A stretch of DNA of 64,000 nucleotides from Rhizobium sp. RM. Its GTDB lineage: Bacteria > Pseudomonadota > Alphaproteobacteria > Rhizobiales > Rhizobiaceae. Below, in pieces: positions 33,778 through 44,729 of this stretch. The stretch spans positions 310,001 through 374,000 of the forward strand of contig NZ_JACAWV010000003.1 of assembly GCF_013390595.1 (NCBI RefSeq), given 5' to 3'. The stretch's first letter is position 1; each line of letters opens with the position of its first letter. A model generated the notes under the pieces. That model searched no databases. It had not been told where the DNA came from and worked only from the letters and a program-made list of their open reading frames with translations. Position numbers and translations under genes: made by a program.

Positions 33778-35529
33778 ATGACGATAAATATTTCAGAGCG
33801 AACAGGCGGTATGAAAGCGCAGCCAGTTTCTTTTGATGGTTGTGTCGGCATTTTTCATCCAGCCTTGGGTGATACCCAAAAAAATACTGCGGTTCTCTTC
33901 GTCAGCCCCTGGGGTATGGAAGAACTCTGCAGCCGCAAATTCCAGCGGGTCATTGCCGAGCGGCTTGGTGCTGTCGGCATTGCGAGCCTGCGGTTCGACT
34001 ACCATGGCGCGGGTGATGCGCTCGATCCTCAAGATGTGGGCAAGGACGCCGATTGGTCCGCCAACGCCAGATCTGCTCTCAATTGTCTCCGCGAGATTTC
34101 GGGTGTCTCAAGCGTTGTCATTGTTGCGCAGGGGCTTGGCTGCCTGATTGCCATGCAGGCTTTTGCGGATGAGACGAGCGTAAGTGGAATGGCTCTACTT
34201 GCTCCTGTCGTTTCAGGGCGTGCCTATCTGCGTGAAACTGCGATGTGGTCGTCGATGATCGATGACGGTCTGGGCCTTCGTCCCGAGCAACGGTTGGCGA
34301 CACCCGGTTCCATCGCCAGCATGGAGATGCCTGCCGTCGTTGCAGAGAGGATCAAGAAGACCAATCTTTCCAGCCCGACTGTTGTTCCTGCCGGGCGGCT
34401 GCTCGTTCTGACGCGGCCAGGGCGCGTGACGGATGCCGATTTCGCACGCCATTTGCAAACGCTTGCTGGCGACGTGCAAGAAGACGAATTCACAGGCTAT
34501 GACGATCTGGTTTCCAGTCCGACCTTGTCAAAGATTCCGGACAGTGTCGTCAGCCGCATCGTGGACTGGACACTGTCGCAGGCGCAAACGAGTGATGGTG
34601 CCGGATATGCCGGGGAACAGCTCGCCAACGCGGGTCAGAGAGGACATGGATTTATCGAAAAACCTGTCCAGTTTGGTGAGAACGGACGTCTGTTCGGTGT
34701 CTTCTGCAAACCCGCTGACGCGAGCGCATCGTCTGCGGTCCTTTTTCTGGGGGCTGCCTATGACAGACATGCGGGGTGGGGCAGACTTTCGGTAACGATG
34801 GCACGCGAACTCGCGAGAAATGGCGTTGCTTCCTTGCGGTTTGATGCCGCGAACATCGCCGACAGTCCACCGGTTGAGGGCGTTCCAGAACAGGTGCTTT
34901 ACGACGTCAGACAGAACGACGATGTCGTCGCGGCTCTCGATTTTCTGTCGGCGCAGATCGCTGGTCCGATCGTCGCCGCCGGGCGCTGCAGCGGTGCCTA
35001 TCTGGCCTTTAACGGTGCCCTTGCCGATGATCGCATCCGCGCTGTCGTCGCGGTCAATCCGGTTGTTTTCCATTGGCTGAAAGGCCGCTCCGTCGATGAG
35101 GCGCTACACAAACGTCCGCGCTCTTTCGGCGAATATCGCCAGCGCTTTTTGCAAGGGGCGACGTTCAAGCGCCTGTTCAGCGGCGATGTCGACGTTGTAA
35201 GTGCTGTGCTGAACATCATCAAAGCGACGGCGAAAAAGCTTTCGACAAAAACCGCACGCCTTTTTCGAGCCAAAAGTGAGGAAGGTCGGGCGGTTTATCG
35301 GGCTTTCGAAACATTGCGAGCAAAGGGCACGATCGTCACGCTGCTCTATAGCGACAATGACGACGGGCTCGAACACTTCCGTTACTACTTCGATTCCGAT
35401 GGACGGGGGCTGGGTGCCTATGCGAATGCGTCGGTGACGATCATTCCCGATGCCGACCATAATCTGTCCACGCCTCAAGCCCGCGCGGTCTACCTTGAGA
35501 CCGTGACGCGTCTTGCATCTCAACCCTGA
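33778..35529 (+). CDS. Tandem alpha/beta-hydrolase protein with divergent active sites
   Basis: A 583-residue cytoplasmic protein with two alpha/beta-hydrolase folds. The N-terminal domain has VLFVSPWGMEELCSRKFQRV and LRFDYHGAGD, but its nucleophile elbow reads AQGLG, with Gly119 where the Ser should be. The C-terminal domain has ASLRFDAANIADS and an elbow GRCSG, giving Cys404 as possible nucleophile, with Asp in YSDNDDG and His in DADHNLS as the rest of a triad. Serine-aminopeptidase-like and exosortase-associated hydrolases share such features. The start is uncertain: ATG at 33778 (GGCAGG upstream), a TTG 36 bp earlier, or ATG at 33811. It diverges from the degenerate ABC gene. Confidence 0.75.
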   Translation: MTINISERTGGMKAQPVSFDGCVGIFHPALGDTQKNTAVLFVSPWGMEELCSRKFQRVIAERLGAVGIASLRFDYHGAGDALDPQDVGKDADWSANARSALNCLREISGVSSVVIVAQGLGCLIAMQAFADETSVSGMALLAPVVSGRAYLRETAMWSSMIDDGLGLRPEQRLATPGSIASMEMPAVVAERIKKTNLSSPTVVPAGRLLVLTRPGRVTDADFARHLQTLAGDVQEDEFTGYDDLVSSPTLSKIPDSVVSRIVDWTLSQAQTSDGAGYAGEQLANAGQRGHGFIEKPVQFGENGRLFGVFCKPADASASSAVLFLGAAYDRHAGWGRLSVTMARELARNGVASLRFDAANIADSPPVEGVPEQVLYDVRQNDDVVAALDFLSAQIAGPIVAAGRCSGAYLAFNGALADDRIRAVVAVNPVVFHWLKGRSVDEALHKRPRSFGEYRQRFLQGATFKRLFSGDVDVVSAVLNIIKATAKKLSTKTARLFRAKSEEGRAVYRAFETLRAKGTIVTLLYSDNDDGLEHFRYYFDSDGRGLGAYANASVTIIPDADHNLSTPQARAVYLETVTRLASQP

Positions 35530-35553
35530 CCGGTTGCTTCTGCCGGAAATGCT

Positions 35554-38010
35554 CTAGAAGGAAAAGCGGCGACTTGAGCCGAGCGACATGATTTCGCCAG
35601 TTGGTTCGGCAGCATCGGCATCGACGTTTGGACGAAGTTCGATCCGCTTTGCTTCACCCGGAGCCAGATGGAACCAGTTGTCGGAGGGGCTATAGCCTTC
35701 CGCAGCGATATGGACCGACTGCGCCAGATGATCGGTTTCGATCTCAAGCCACCAAGTTCCGCCTATGTTGTTTTTGGTGATCTGTATTGATGCGGGGTGC
35801 AGTGCTCTTTTCCGTCCAAGTGGAAAATGAAACGCATCTGTCACCACATGTCCGCTTGTCGTGTCGCGTAGCCGCGCGAGCGTCACATCATGGGAAGGAG
35901 GGCCGAAGCGATAGGCATAGGTTGTGTCGAAAAACGCTCCGAACAGGTCTGTTGCCGGGACAACGAGACTCTGGCGAGGCGCAAGATCGATTGCCCGCTT
36001 GGCATGCACGACCGGTTGCGTGCCATCCCGCAGGCAAGTCAATTCCAGCATGACTTGAGTTGTTTGGGCGGTTTCGTTGACGATATTGACGTCCAGGCCA
36101 TTTGTGCCTTCATCTGACAGCGTCACCTGCAGCCGACGGAAGGCACGTTTCAACCCGTACCAAACGGATTTTGGTCGGCCCGTGGCATCGATCAATCCCC
36201 AGCCTGCGCCGGGCAGGATATCCTGGAAAGTCCAGACCAGGGCGCCTTGGCAATGGGAATCCGGACGACGCCATTCCGCAAAGGTTGCTTCCATGACTTC
36301 GGCAATTGCAGCGCGCGACATGTCCATGTAGCGGCCGCTGTCTTCGCGGCGCAAGACATCCGGTTCGACGTCGTAAAGGAGTTTCAGGTAGTGATCGCGC
36401 ACATCCTCGAAGTCCCATGAGGCACCCCGGTCACGCGGTGTTCGGGCTTTCCATCGCGGATCATGCACAGCCTGAACGGCAAGATGGCGGTCCAGTGTTT
36501 CCTGCTCGGGAATATTGGCAAAGGCCAGGCACTCGGCGGCAAAACGAACATCAGCACGGCGCGCATCGTCGAGGGGGCGGCAATAGGCTCCGACACCGTA
36601 ATAATGGCCGACGCCAGAATTGGGAAAAAATGGCAACGCGCCGCCCGACGGTGAATTCGCCACGTAAGCGATGTCAGGGCGTTTTGTTTTCAAAAGGTCG
36701 GGAAGGACCACTTCCGTCAATGGACCTTTCCAGATTTGCTCGGGAAGGCCCAGCATCGCTCCCTGCTGATACATCTCGCTGCCACCGCAAAAGACGGTGA
36801 GCGAAGGCGATAATGCGGTAGCGTCAAGAAGCTGCGATATCTCGGTCGTTAGGTGCTCGCGAAACGCATCATCCTTGGCCGGATAGTCGAAGTTCGCAAG
36901 CATGGCATCCTGCCAGACCATGATGCCGAGTTCGTCGCAAAGTGTAAAAAACTCCGCGGTCTCATAGGCCATGGTACCGCCAATGCGGATCATGTTCATA
37001 CCGGCGTCCAGAGCCCGTTTGAGCCATGGTTCGTAATCCGCGCGCCCGCCGGGCAGCCGGACGATATCGGCTGTCGTCCAGACGGCACCGCGGCAGAACA
37101 CAGGTTCTCCGTTGATCCGCAGTCCGAAACCATTGCCATCTTTGCCGTGGTCGATGTTAATCCGTCGAAAGCCTGTCGTTCCAAGGCTGATGCGCTTGCC
37201 GTCCAGTTCCAAAGCGATCTCATGGAGGGTCGGTTCGCCATGTGTGTGTGGCCACCATGGCGTGACCTCTGGTATCGTAAGCTCGCCGGAAAGCCTGCCA
37301 ATTGCATCGGTATTCAGGTCGACTGCGTGCTCGCCGCATATCAAACGCGCCAACGATACGTCGCTATCCGTTTCCAGAGCGATGCTGAGCGTTCCGGTTC
37401 CTGCTTCGTCCAGAGAAGAACGAATGGAGTAATGGATTTGCGGTTGCCTTGTGAGGCTGACAGGACGCCAGGGGCCGGCTGCATGAATTTCAGGGCACCA
37501 GCCCGGCATGTAACCGAGTGCCGTTGTGCGGATCAGCCGCAAACCCTGTGAATTCATCATCTGGGGGCGCCATCTGGCGCGGGGGCCGGTCTTCTCGAGC
37601 CTTGGGGATAAGGCCCGGAAACACATCGCCAGCTCGTCCGCTCCCGTCAACTCAACCGGAATTTCCAGAACCTCGAACATGCTCTGGGATGCGGCGACCA
37701 ATGTGCCGTTGAAAAAGACCTCAGTGACGGTCGCCAGTCCATCGAAACGCAATATCGCGCGTCCCTTAACCTCCGAAATCAGGGTCAGGCGATACCATGC
37801 GTCTTTGTCGTTCAGGGCTTCTGGGGCAAAGCGATCGAACTCGCCTGAGATCTCCAGTGCCTGCGCCACGGTGCCCGGAACGTCGGCGGGCAGGCTTTCA
37901 AGGTGTGCCGGAATGTCCGACGGGAGATCATAGGCATCCGCTGATGTCAGCGTCAGCGTCCAGCCTTCGCTCAACAGGGTCGCCGTCTCTCCCGGAAGGC
38001 TCACTCTCAC
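35554..38010 (-). CDS. Glycoside hydrolase family 2 protein (beta-mannosidase-like)
   Basis: An 818-residue protein with GH2 layout: an N-terminal sugar-binding jelly roll (WYRLTLISEVKGRAILRFDG, then VFFNGTLV), immunoglobulin-like domains, a TIM barrel beginning near FRRINIDHGKDGNGFGLRIN, and C-terminal beta domains. RIGGTMAYETAEFFTLCDELGIMVWQD is the barrel motif. The acid/base region reads FCGGSEM where most members have W-C-G-N-N-E, and FAAECLA may carry the nucleophile Glu. There is no signal peptide, so it acts inside the cell. The start is the GTG of a GTGA overlap with the DUF1839 stop at 38010; an earlier ATG lies inside that gene. It ends an operon of carrier-protein chemistry, an odd partner. 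Confidence 0.82.
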   Translation of the reverse strand: MRVSLPGETATLLSEGWTLTLTSADAYDLPSDIPAHLESLPADVPGTVAQALEISGEFDRFAPEALNDKDAWYRLTLISEVKGRAILRFDGLATVTEVFFNGTLVAASQSMFEVLEIPVELTGADELAMCFRALSPRLEKTGPRARWRPQMMNSQGLRLIRTTALGYMPGWCPEIHAAGPWRPVSLTRQPQIHYSIRSSLDEAGTGTLSIALETDSDVSLARLICGEHAVDLNTDAIGRLSGELTIPEVTPWWPHTHGEPTLHEIALELDGKRISLGTTGFRRINIDHGKDGNGFGLRINGEPVFCRGAVWTTADIVRLPGGRADYEPWLKRALDAGMNMIRIGGTMAYETAEFFTLCDELGIMVWQDAMLANFDYPAKDDAFREHLTTEISQLLDATALSPSLTVFCGGSEMYQQGAMLGLPEQIWKGPLTEVVLPDLLKTKRPDIAYVANSPSGGALPFFPNSGVGHYYGVGAYCRPLDDARRADVRFAAECLAFANIPEQETLDRHLAVQAVHDPRWKARTPRDRGASWDFEDVRDHYLKLLYDVEPDVLRREDSGRYMDMSRAAIAEVMEATFAEWRRPDSHCQGALVWTFQDILPGAGWGLIDATGRPKSVWYGLKRAFRRLQVTLSDEGTNGLDVNIVNETAQTTQVMLELTCLRDGTQPVVHAKRAIDLAPRQSLVVPATDLFGAFFDTTYAYRFGPPSHDVTLARLRDTTSGHVVTDAFHFPLGRKRALHPASIQITKNNIGGTWWLEIETDHLAQSVHIAAEGYSPSDNWFHLAPGEAKRIELRPNVDADAAEPTGEIMSLGSSRRFSF

Positions 38011-38990
38011 GCGGCCTCGCTGGCATCGGACAGTTTCTTGTCGAGGGCCTGCATCAAAGCATCCCATGCATCTGCGGCGGGATCGAGAACAGTTGCAAGC
38101 GCATCGAATTTGCGGCGCGTGACAGCCCGCGCCAGCTGGAACTGAACGGTCTTGGCGACCTCCGATATGCGCAAAGCGTGTTGCGACGCCTCTTGCAAGC
38201 CATCCCTATCCAGCCATTCCAGGTGGCTTGCCGCCAGCTCGAAATTTGCGCCGAGCTGTCGTAACGTGTTGAAAGCATATTTGTGAAAAAAGCCGAAGGG
38301 TCTGTCTGCCACTTTTTCCACCTGAGCCGGAAATACGGCCGAGAACGCCCTGACCGGATTGGCGGATGGACGCCTGGAGAAATGCAGTTTCAGCAGGCGC
38401 GCAGCCGTCTTGCGGATATGCGTTTCAGAATTGTTGCTGTCGGGGAATTTCGCGAATTCCGTATAGGGCAGGAAAGGCGGGTCGGTTTCCTGCAGATGGT
38501 GCTGGAACAGACCGTCGAAGTCGTCACCTGCCAGATGGAAAAAACCGGCATTGTGGAAATAGTCCAGCTCGCGCTTGTCTCTGTCGAGCCGATTGATGGC
38601 GATAGTCGTTTTGCCATGCTCTTTTTGATAGCCCACACCATGGGTATCAGGCATGTAGAAACTGTCCATTTCGATGAGGCAGATGCGGCCGCGCTGAAGC
38701 TGTGCCTCGACGTGGTTTTCCACCTGATCGAAGATCGCCAGTTCGGTGGCGCGGATGTCGTATAGTGCTTCGAGGTCTTCCAGCGGCACCTTGAAAAAGG
38801 TGAACTGGTCGCCTTCGAAATCCTGAGCCAGCGTGAAGCCGAGCATGGCTTCCGGAGGCAGGCCTCGGGACGCCAGCACTTCGATCCACAAATCGACGTA
38901 GCAATTGGTTTCCGGCCACATTCTCTCTGAGGAATGCAGGGGATGCTGCGCATAGTTCTGAGGATCGAGGCCAGGAAATATCTGCTTCAT
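38007..38990 (-). CDS. DUF1839 family protein
   Basis: A 327-residue protein that I recognise as DUF1839, a family of unknown function found mainly in rhizobia and relatives next to aminoacyl carrier-protein ligases. Notable conserved-looking stretches are ERMWPETNCYVDLWIEVL, DFEGDQFTFFKVPLEDLE, LIEMDSFYMPDTHGVGYQ and YFHNAGFFHLAGDDFDGLF; the many Asp, His and Tyr residues suggest an enzyme. In 3-thia-amino-acid and similar carrier-protein systems such companions often transfer the amino acid, but no function is proven here. It starts 6 bp after the ligase stop and overlaps the GH2 gene by GTGA. Confidence 0.8.
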   Translation of the reverse strand: MKQIFPGLDPQNYAQHPLHSSERMWPETNCYVDLWIEVLASRGLPPEAMLGFTLAQDFEGDQFTFFKVPLEDLEALYDIRATELAIFDQVENHVEAQLQRGRICLIEMDSFYMPDTHGVGYQKEHGKTTIAINRLDRDKRELDYFHNAGFFHLAGDDFDGLFQHHLQETDPPFLPYTEFAKFPDSNNSETHIRKTAARLLKLHFSRRPSANPVRAFSAVFPAQVEKVADRPFGFFHKYAFNTLRQLGANFELAASHLEWLDRDGLQEASQHALRISEVAKTVQFQLARAVTRRKFDALATVLDPAADAWDALMQALDKKLSDASEAA

Positions 38991-38996
38991 CGCGGG

Positions 38997-39905
38997 TCAG
39001 CCCCAGAGCGTCTTCACGACCTTTTCAGGCCATTTTTTCACGTCGAGACCGTGATGTGCAAACAGTGCAAGCGCAATGCGCTCGAGGCCGAAGCCAACAC
39101 ACGCCGTATGCGCAACGTCGCCGCTGTCGAGGTTCAGACCCCACTTCTGGCCGAAGGCATCCTGATGGTAGTTGAAGCTCATGCAGGCTGTCGGATTGGT
39201 AGTGGATGTCACCGGGATCAGCAGCTCAAACTTCAGGTTCTGGTCGCGCTGATTGTTGGCAAGCATCTTGCCGGCGCGGCCGAAGAACGGATCGTTTGCC
39301 ACGTCAATCGTTACGTCGAGGCCAACGGCAGCCATCATCGCGACACCACGATCCATCCAGATCTGACGGAACTCCGTGACATCCGTTTCGGTGCCCATGC
39401 GAACGTATTCGCGCATGCGGAAAAGCTGTTGCCGGGCCGGGTCCTTGGACGGCTCATGGCGGAAGCAATAGGACTGGATATCGTAGAGACCACCGCCGGA
39501 TGGCAGGTTGCCGCGCTTGGCAATCGTCGGGTAAAGCGGGTAGCACGCGGCCGGTGTCAGAACGATATCGGTGGCCTTCTGGTCTTTCGTCCAGTCGCCA
39601 CCTTCATCCATCGTCTTCAGCAGGCTGACATGGTCCAGTTCGCAACCGCAGAAGGAGTGAACCGTGCCTGCAAGCTGCGGAAAGCTCTTCATGTAGCCGC
39701 TTTTTTCGAAATAGGCGCGGTTGATGCCCGGCGGGAAGCGGATCGCTTCTGCACCATCCGGACCACCGGTCCGATCAATCAGGCGCTCGAACGCGGCGAT
39801 GACGTCTTCGAACTGACCGCTGCGGCCATAAAGACCATCCACGCCCGTCTCGATCAGCAGGCCCTCTTCAAACAGTCGATCAACAAACGATGTCTGCATG
39901 TCCAT
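38997..39905 (-). CDS. Amino acid:[carrier protein] ligase (class II aaRS-like)
   Basis: A 302-residue protein resembling the catalytic core of atypical seryl-tRNA synthetases without the tRNA-binding arm. It should activate an amino acid with ATP and attach it to the phosphopantetheine of a carrier protein instead of tRNA. Motif 2 is seen as [24 protein letters not shown] and motif 3 as [15 protein letters not shown]. Cys121, Glu166 and Cys269 have the spacing of the zinc ligands known from the Bradyrhizobium homologue. Published work on Bradyrhizobium and Agrobacterium homologues showed loading of Gly or Ala. It lies four bases after the dehydrogenase stop, with the carrier gene just upstream. 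Confidence 0.92.
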   Translation of the reverse strand: MDMQTSFVDRLFEEGLLIETGVDGLYGRSGQFEDVIAAFERLIDRTGGPDGAEAIRFPPGINRAYFEKSGYMKSFPQLAGTVHSFCGCELDHVSLLKTMDEGGDWTKDQKATDIVLTPAACYPLYPTIAKRGNLPSGGGLYDIQSYCFRHEPSKDPARQQLFRMREYVRMGTETDVTEFRQIWMDRGVAMMAAVGLDVTIDVANDPFFGRAGKMLANNQRDQNLKFELLIPVTSTTNPTACMSFNYHQDAFGQKWGLNLDSGDVAHTACVGFGLERIALALFAHHGLDVKKWPEKVVKTLWG

Positions 39906-39909
39906 GGTC

Positions 39910-41091
39910 TTATCCCAAGAGGCTGGTGTCCTGCTTGTGAACGAGCAGGAGGTTGGCGGAATTGCCGAGTATGCGGTCGTTGGAAATCATCAGGCGCGCG
40001 GAATGCGCATCGCGCAGATGCCGGCCGAGGCTGTAGGGCGTACCGTTCTTGTAGCCCATGATGCCGCAGATCAGCATGGCGTGGTCGATGATTTCGAGAA
40101 TGGATTCCGAAGAGCAGATCTTCACATTGTTCATGGCCACGGCGAAGGCCATGGACATGAGCTTTTCCGGATCGCTCTTGGTGTCATTGTAGGCTTTGAT
40201 GCCAGCGATGATGTTGGATTTCACCACCTGCAGCTTGGTCGAGACTTCGGCAAGGCGGATGGCGCCTGGTGGTGCGGTGCCTGGCGATTTGCGTGCCGCA
40301 GCGCGTACGAAAGATTGCGCTCTCAAGACAGCGTCAGAAGCGATACCGTACCAGACCGCGCTCCACAGCAGATGCGATGTTGCAAGCATCGATTGTGCAG
40401 CGATCTCGGCAAAGGGTTTCGGAAAAATCTGGGTGGCCGGCGCCTTGCCGCGAAACAGGAAGCCGTCGGAGCAGGTGCCGCGCATGCCGAGCGTGTCCCA
40501 TACGTGGGTCTTCTCGAGCGTATACTGGTCTTTCAGGAAAACCGTCATCACCTGATCGGTGGGAGCGGCGTCAGAATGCGAGCGCGAGGTGATCAAAATG
40601 GCGTCGGCGTCGCTACCGTAGGAAATGACGGTGGCGTCCTTTTCCAGCTGGCAGATATCGCCCTGGATATCGATTGCGCAGATGGAGTTGCGGAGATTAC
40701 CGCCGATGCCGCCTTCCGTCGTCGCCGATCCGAGCAGGAGCTGTTCGCCCGCAACACGGCGCATGAAAGCCGCGTGCCAGTCGCTTTGTTCGCCGTGCTC
40801 AACGAGGCTCGACAGTTTGATATGATGCATGGCGAAAATCATCGCCGTGGCCGAGCATGCCTGTCCCAGGCGGACGCAGATATCAGCGATCGCCTGCAGG
40901 GAGGCAGCTTCGCCGCCAAGGTTTTCAGGAATTTGAATTCCCAGCAGCCGTTCGTGCCGCAGTGCTGCGACGGCCTCATGGGGAAACCGGCCGGCAGCAT
41001 CGACATCATCGGCATGTTTTGCGGCAATCGCCGCGACTTTGCCCGCACGCGCGGACAGAGCTTCATCTATCGGCGCCACGGTGACGTTCAT
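39910..41091 (-). CDS. Acyl-CoA-dehydrogenase-like flavoprotein
   Basis: A 393-residue flavoprotein of the acyl-CoA dehydrogenase fold. [42 protein letters not shown] is the N-terminal helical domain, split over residues ~49-90. [19 protein letters not shown] and [15 protein letters not shown] belong to the FAD-binding middle domain, and the C-terminal helices include [24 protein letters not shown]. The overlap with the carrier-protein gene is TGATG. Because it sits between a carrier protein and its amino-acid ligase, its substrate is probably an aminoacyl or acyl chain on the carrier, much as pyrrole-forming enzymes oxidise prolyl carriers; this is inferred. Confidence 0.85.
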   Translation of the reverse strand: MNVTVAPIDEALSARAGKVAAIAAKHADDVDAAGRFPHEAVAALRHERLLGIQIPENLGGEAASLQAIADICVRLGQACSATAMIFAMHHIKLSSLVEHGEQSDWHAAFMRRVAGEQLLLGSATTEGGIGGNLRNSICAIDIQGDICQLEKDATVISYGSDADAILITSRSHSDAAPTDQVMTVFLKDQYTLEKTHVWDTLGMRGTCSDGFLFRGKAPATQIFPKPFAEIAAQSMLATSHLLWSAVWYGIASDAVLRAQSFVRAAARKSPGTAPPGAIRLAEVSTKLQVVKSNIIAGIKAYNDTKSDPEKLMSMAFAVAMNNVKICSSESILEIIDHAMLICGIMGYKNGTPYSLGRHLRDAHSARLMISNDRILGNSANLLLVHKQDTSLLG

Positions 41092-41342
41092 CAGGCGGCC
41101 TCTTTTCCGTCGAGGATGAGCTTGACCGTTTCTTCGATCGCCTTGATGCTCGCAAAGGATTTGCGGTTGAGAAGATTGTCGGGGAACTCGATATCGAATG
41201 CCTCTTCGATGCCGAGCATCAATTGTACCGACGCAAAAGACGAAAGCCCCGCCGCGTAAAGATCAGCCTCATCGGCGATCGTTTCGACAGGGGTGGGAAG
41301 CTGGCCGAACTTTGCCAGTATTTCACGAATAGTCGCGTTCAT
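41091..41342 (-). CDS. Acyl/aminoacyl carrier protein
   Basis: An 83-residue acidic helical protein of the carrier-protein fold. The phosphopantetheine site is unusual: the motif before helix II reads AGLSSFASVQLML, so Ser35 is the likely attachment residue and the usual Asp of D-S-L is Ser34. GIEEAFDIEFPDNLL matches helix II and III of acyl carrier proteins. It is the first gene of the minus-strand operon, followed by dehydrogenase, ligase, DUF1839 and GH2 genes. It is the likely acceptor for the ligase at 38997-39905 rather than the fatty-acid AcpP. Confidence 0.9.
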   Translation of the reverse strand: MNATIREILAKFGQLPTPVETIADEADLYAAGLSSFASVQLMLGIEEAFDIEFPDNLLNRKSFASIKAIEETVKLILDGKEAA

Positions 41343-41529
41343 TTGGACGTGTCTCCCATGAAGTCATATTAGACGCTTTGAATGTTATGGTTACATTCCA
41401 AACGATAACATTCAACTAAACCGTTAGGTTAACTGCAACTAACAGCAGCATGCGACAAACGGTTGGTGCTGCCAAGTGTCGATATCGCTCCTTGACAAAA
41501 GCAGGGATGTGCATTTTCTTTCGGTCATT

Positions 41530-43550
<2,021 letters not shown>

Positions 43551-43551
43551 C

Positions 43552-44559
43552 ATGCGTATCCTCATCAAGGGAACGGGCGTCGCGGGTTTAACCGCGGCGT
43601 TCGAACTGGCTTTGGCGGGTGCTTCGGTCGAGGTTTCTGATACCGCTGCCGAACCGTTTCGCGGTGCTTCCTGGTATGCGGGCGGAATGCTGGCCCCCTG
43701 GTGTGAACGCGAGAGTGCAGAAGAGGCTGTACTAACGCTTGGTCAGTCCGCACTGGACTGGTGGGAACGGGCCACCCCCGGCCTCGTTTTTCGCAACGGC
43801 ACGCTTGTCGTTGCACCGGCGCGCGATCGCGCCGAGCTTTCGCGTTTTGCCTCCAGAACCAGTGGTTACAGATGGCTGGATGAGGATGGGATTGCAGCTC
43901 TCGAGCCCGATCTTTCGGGGCGTTTCCGTTTCGGGCTGTATTTTCCGCAAGAAGGCCATCTCGATCCGCGCCTTGCGCTGAAAGCTCTTCATGCGCGCCT
44001 TCAGGACATGGGTGTCGCCTTCCATCTGGGCATGGGCCAGCTGGAGGAAAATACGTTCGACCGTGTGGTCGATTGTGTCGGCCATGCGGGAGTCGGTCGG
44101 CTTCCCCGGCTTCGCGGTGTTCGTGGCGAAATGCTTTATCTCGCCACACAGGATGTTTCGCTGGCCCGCCCTGTCCGCCTGCTGCATCCGCGTATCCCGC
44201 TTTACATTGTGCCGCGTGAAGGCGGGCGCTTCATGGTCGGGGCAACGATGATTGAATCTGAGCATACCGGACCGATCTCGGCCCGCTCGATGATGGAATT
44301 CCTCAATGCTGCCTACACCATCCATCCGGCTTTCGCCGAAGCGGAGATACTCGAAACAGGCACCGGTATCCGCCCTGCATTTCCCGATAATCTGCCGAAG
44401 ATCAGCGAAAGCGGCAGGACCATTCTCGTCAACGGTGCGCACCGGCACGGCTTTCTTTTGTCGCCAGCGATGGCGCGCGAAGCTGCGCGTATCGTCTTCA
44501 GTGATCTATCTGCAAAGGACAAACAACATGAAACTTCTGGTGAATGGCGAGGAACTTGA
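43552..44559 (+). CDS. thiO: Glycine oxidase ThiO (FAD)
   Basis: A 335-residue flavoenzyme that oxidises glycine to the imine needed for the thiazole ring. The N-terminal Rossmann motif is GTGVAGLTAAFELALAG, with an Asp ending the second strand (VEVSD). Further signs are ASWYAGGMLAPWCE, PREGGRFMVGATMIES and TGIRPAFPDNLPKI. The start is the ATG at 43552, one base after the thiC stop. Its final 32 bp overlap thiS in another frame, an unusually long overlap for this operon, so the two ends are coded twice. Confidence 0.93.
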   Translation: MRILIKGTGVAGLTAAFELALAGASVEVSDTAAEPFRGASWYAGGMLAPWCERESAEEAVLTLGQSALDWWERATPGLVFRNGTLVVAPARDRAELSRFASRTSGYRWLDEDGIAALEPDLSGRFRFGLYFPQEGHLDPRLALKALHARLQDMGVAFHLGMGQLEENTFDRVVDCVGHAGVGRLPRLRGVRGEMLYLATQDVSLARPVRLLHPRIPLYIVPREGGRFMVGATMIESEHTGPISARSMMEFLNAAYTIHPAFAEAEILETGTGIRPAFPDNLPKISESGRTILVNGAHRHGFLLSPAMAREAARIVFSDLSAKDKQHETSGEWRGT

Positions 44560-44725
44560 TTTCGCCGCAGACACATTGGCAGCTCTGCTTGCCGATCTTG
44601 AATATGAAGGCGAATGGCTGGCGACGGCGGTCAATGGCGACCTCATCCATTCGGACGAGCGTGCCGCGTGCAGGTTGAAGGATCGCGACCGTATCGAAAT
44701 TCTCTCGCCGATGCAGGGGGGCTGA
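44528..44725 (+). CDS. thiS: Sulfur carrier protein ThiS
   Basis: A 65-residue ubiquitin-like protein that carries sulfur as a C-terminal thiocarboxylate for thiazole formation. It begins [14 protein letters not shown], contains [27 protein letters not shown], and ends in the required Gly-Gly (PMQGG). It starts within the last codons of thiO and ends 4 bp before thiG. The activating ThiF and the cysteine desulfurase are not in the window. Confidence 0.94.
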   Translation: MKLLVNGEELDFAADTLAALLADLEYEGEWLATAVNGDLIHSDERAACRLKDRDRIEILSPMQGG

Positions 44726-44729
44726 CGGA

